A DNA stretch of 6,566 nt from an uncultured Lachnospiraceae bacterium. Lineage in GTDB: Bacteria; Bacillota; Clostridia; Lachnospirales; Lachnospiraceae. How positions within the stretch are numbered: the stretch's first letter is position 1; the number at the start of each line of letters is the position of its first letter. Shown here piece after piece: positions 6,207-6,566 of this stretch. The stretch is from positions 1-6,566 of the forward strand of contig CAJJNI010000144.1 of NCBI GenBank assembly GCA_905193085.1. The letters run 5' to 3'. The position numbers and the translations under genes are program-made. The notes under the pieces are model-generated. The model ran no database searches, was not told where the DNA came from, and saw nothing but the letters and a program-made list of their open reading frames with translations.

Positions 6207-6221
6207 TTTAAATACCCTCTT

Positions 6222-6566
6222 TCAATTTTTTATCATATTTTTATCATCACTGAAAAGTGATTTAAATTCGGCTGTCACAAAACATTCACTCATGTCAGTG
6301 GCAGCAGACACCGTATTACCAATGTTGTCATAGATGGCACTGTTTCCAAAATATGTACAGTTAGAATCTGTGCCAATTCTGTTAGAAGCGGCTAACGGGA
6401 TATGATTATCAAAGCTTCTTGTGGCAGTTGATAATTCCCATTGCCTTGTATATGGAAGCTCCCACGCTGCACTTACTATAATAAAATCAACATTTTTATC
6501 TGAATAATGTTTTGCTTCTTCGGGATAGGCTGAGTCCCAGCATATCAAAAGTCCTGCTTTTCCAAG
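6222..6566 (-). CDS. Nitrilase-superfamily amidase, C-terminal 114 residues (5' end outside the window)
   Basis: The frame is open to the window edge and ends at TGA (6224-6222). It begins within LGKAGLLICWDSAYPEEAK, where the Cys in ICWD is the catalytic nucleophile of the carbon-nitrogen hydrolase family. Further family marks are AAWELPYTRQWEL, the ASNRIG segment, and YFGNSAIYDNIG near the C-terminus. Such enzymes hydrolyse amides, carbamoyl amines or nitriles with a Cys-Glu-Lys triad. The lysine and the first glutamate would lie in the missing part, so activity cannot be confirmed. An apparent TTG start at 6548 falls within the catalytic motif and is not a real start. The family is usually about 260-300 residues, so roughly 60% is missing. 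A 15-nt gap to the fucO-type gene, which contains that gene's ribosome site, implies one transcript. An N-carbamoyl amidase feeding the aminotransferase is an attractive guess, not shown. Confidence 0.85.
   Translation of the reverse strand, partial: LGKAGLLICWDSAYPEEAKHYSDKNVDFIIVSAAWELPYTRQWELSTATRSFDNHIPLAASNRIGTDSNCTYFGNSAIYDNIGNTVSAATDMSECFVTAEFKSLFSDDKNMIKN

Noticed and set aside
6028..6333. A 101-codon plus-strand frame across the start of the fucO-type gene
   Set aside because: It is antisense to two supported genes and its translation resembles no family I know.
586..6566. Bacterial microcompartment or propanediol utilisation locus, suggested by FucO-type and aldehyde dehydrogenases together
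   Set aside because: There are no shell proteins, no diol dehydratase or glycyl-radical enzyme, and the aldehyde dehydrogenase is the classical type rather than the CoA-acylating type.

Overview
This is an AT-rich window. Its codon use, strong AAGGAGG-type ribosome binding sites, TTG start and anaerobe-style enzyme set suggest a Gram-positive, Clostridia-like bacterium, possibly of the Lachnospiraceae. That assignment is inference from style and family resemblance; no rRNA or other marker gene is present.

Layout. One gene on the plus strand (60-479) encodes a small Nudix hydrolase. It converges on a block of five genes on the minus strand, and the two sides meet at a 21-bp hairpin (529-578) that looks like a shared terminator. 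Read in the direction of transcription, the minus block contains: the C-terminal part of a nitrilase-superfamily amidase (6566-6222, cut by the window edge); a FucO-type group III (iron) alcohol dehydrogenase (6206-5046, TTG start, 15 nt behind the amidase); a 261-nt gap filled by a degenerate AT-rich tandem repeat of about 38 nt; a GabT-type class III aminotransferase (4784-3417); a second, distinct BDH/YqhD-like iron alcohol dehydrogenase (3314-2184); and a betaine-aldehyde/aminoaldehyde-type aldehyde dehydrogenase (2067-586).

How the genes may work together. Amide hydrolysis, transfer of an omega-amino group to 2-oxoglutarate, and reduction or oxidation of the resulting aldehyde form a coherent set for degrading a small amide or omega-amino compound, with redox balanced through two alcohol dehydrogenases predicted to prefer different cofactors. 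Candidate substrates are beta-alanine or N-carbamoyl-beta-alanine, GABA, 5-aminovalerate, taurine, and choline/betaine aldehyde. The sequence does not decide between them. The four internal minus-strand genes after the amidase are separated by 261, 102 and 116 nt, so they may form several transcripts rather than one operon. Promoter-like or operator-like elements can be seen in each of those three gaps.

The features I find most unusual are the tandem repeat between the fucO-type gene and gabT, whose last unit seems to carry an extended -10 promoter for gabT, and the enzyme combination itself. I see no mobile element, CRISPR array, RNA gene or phage gene.
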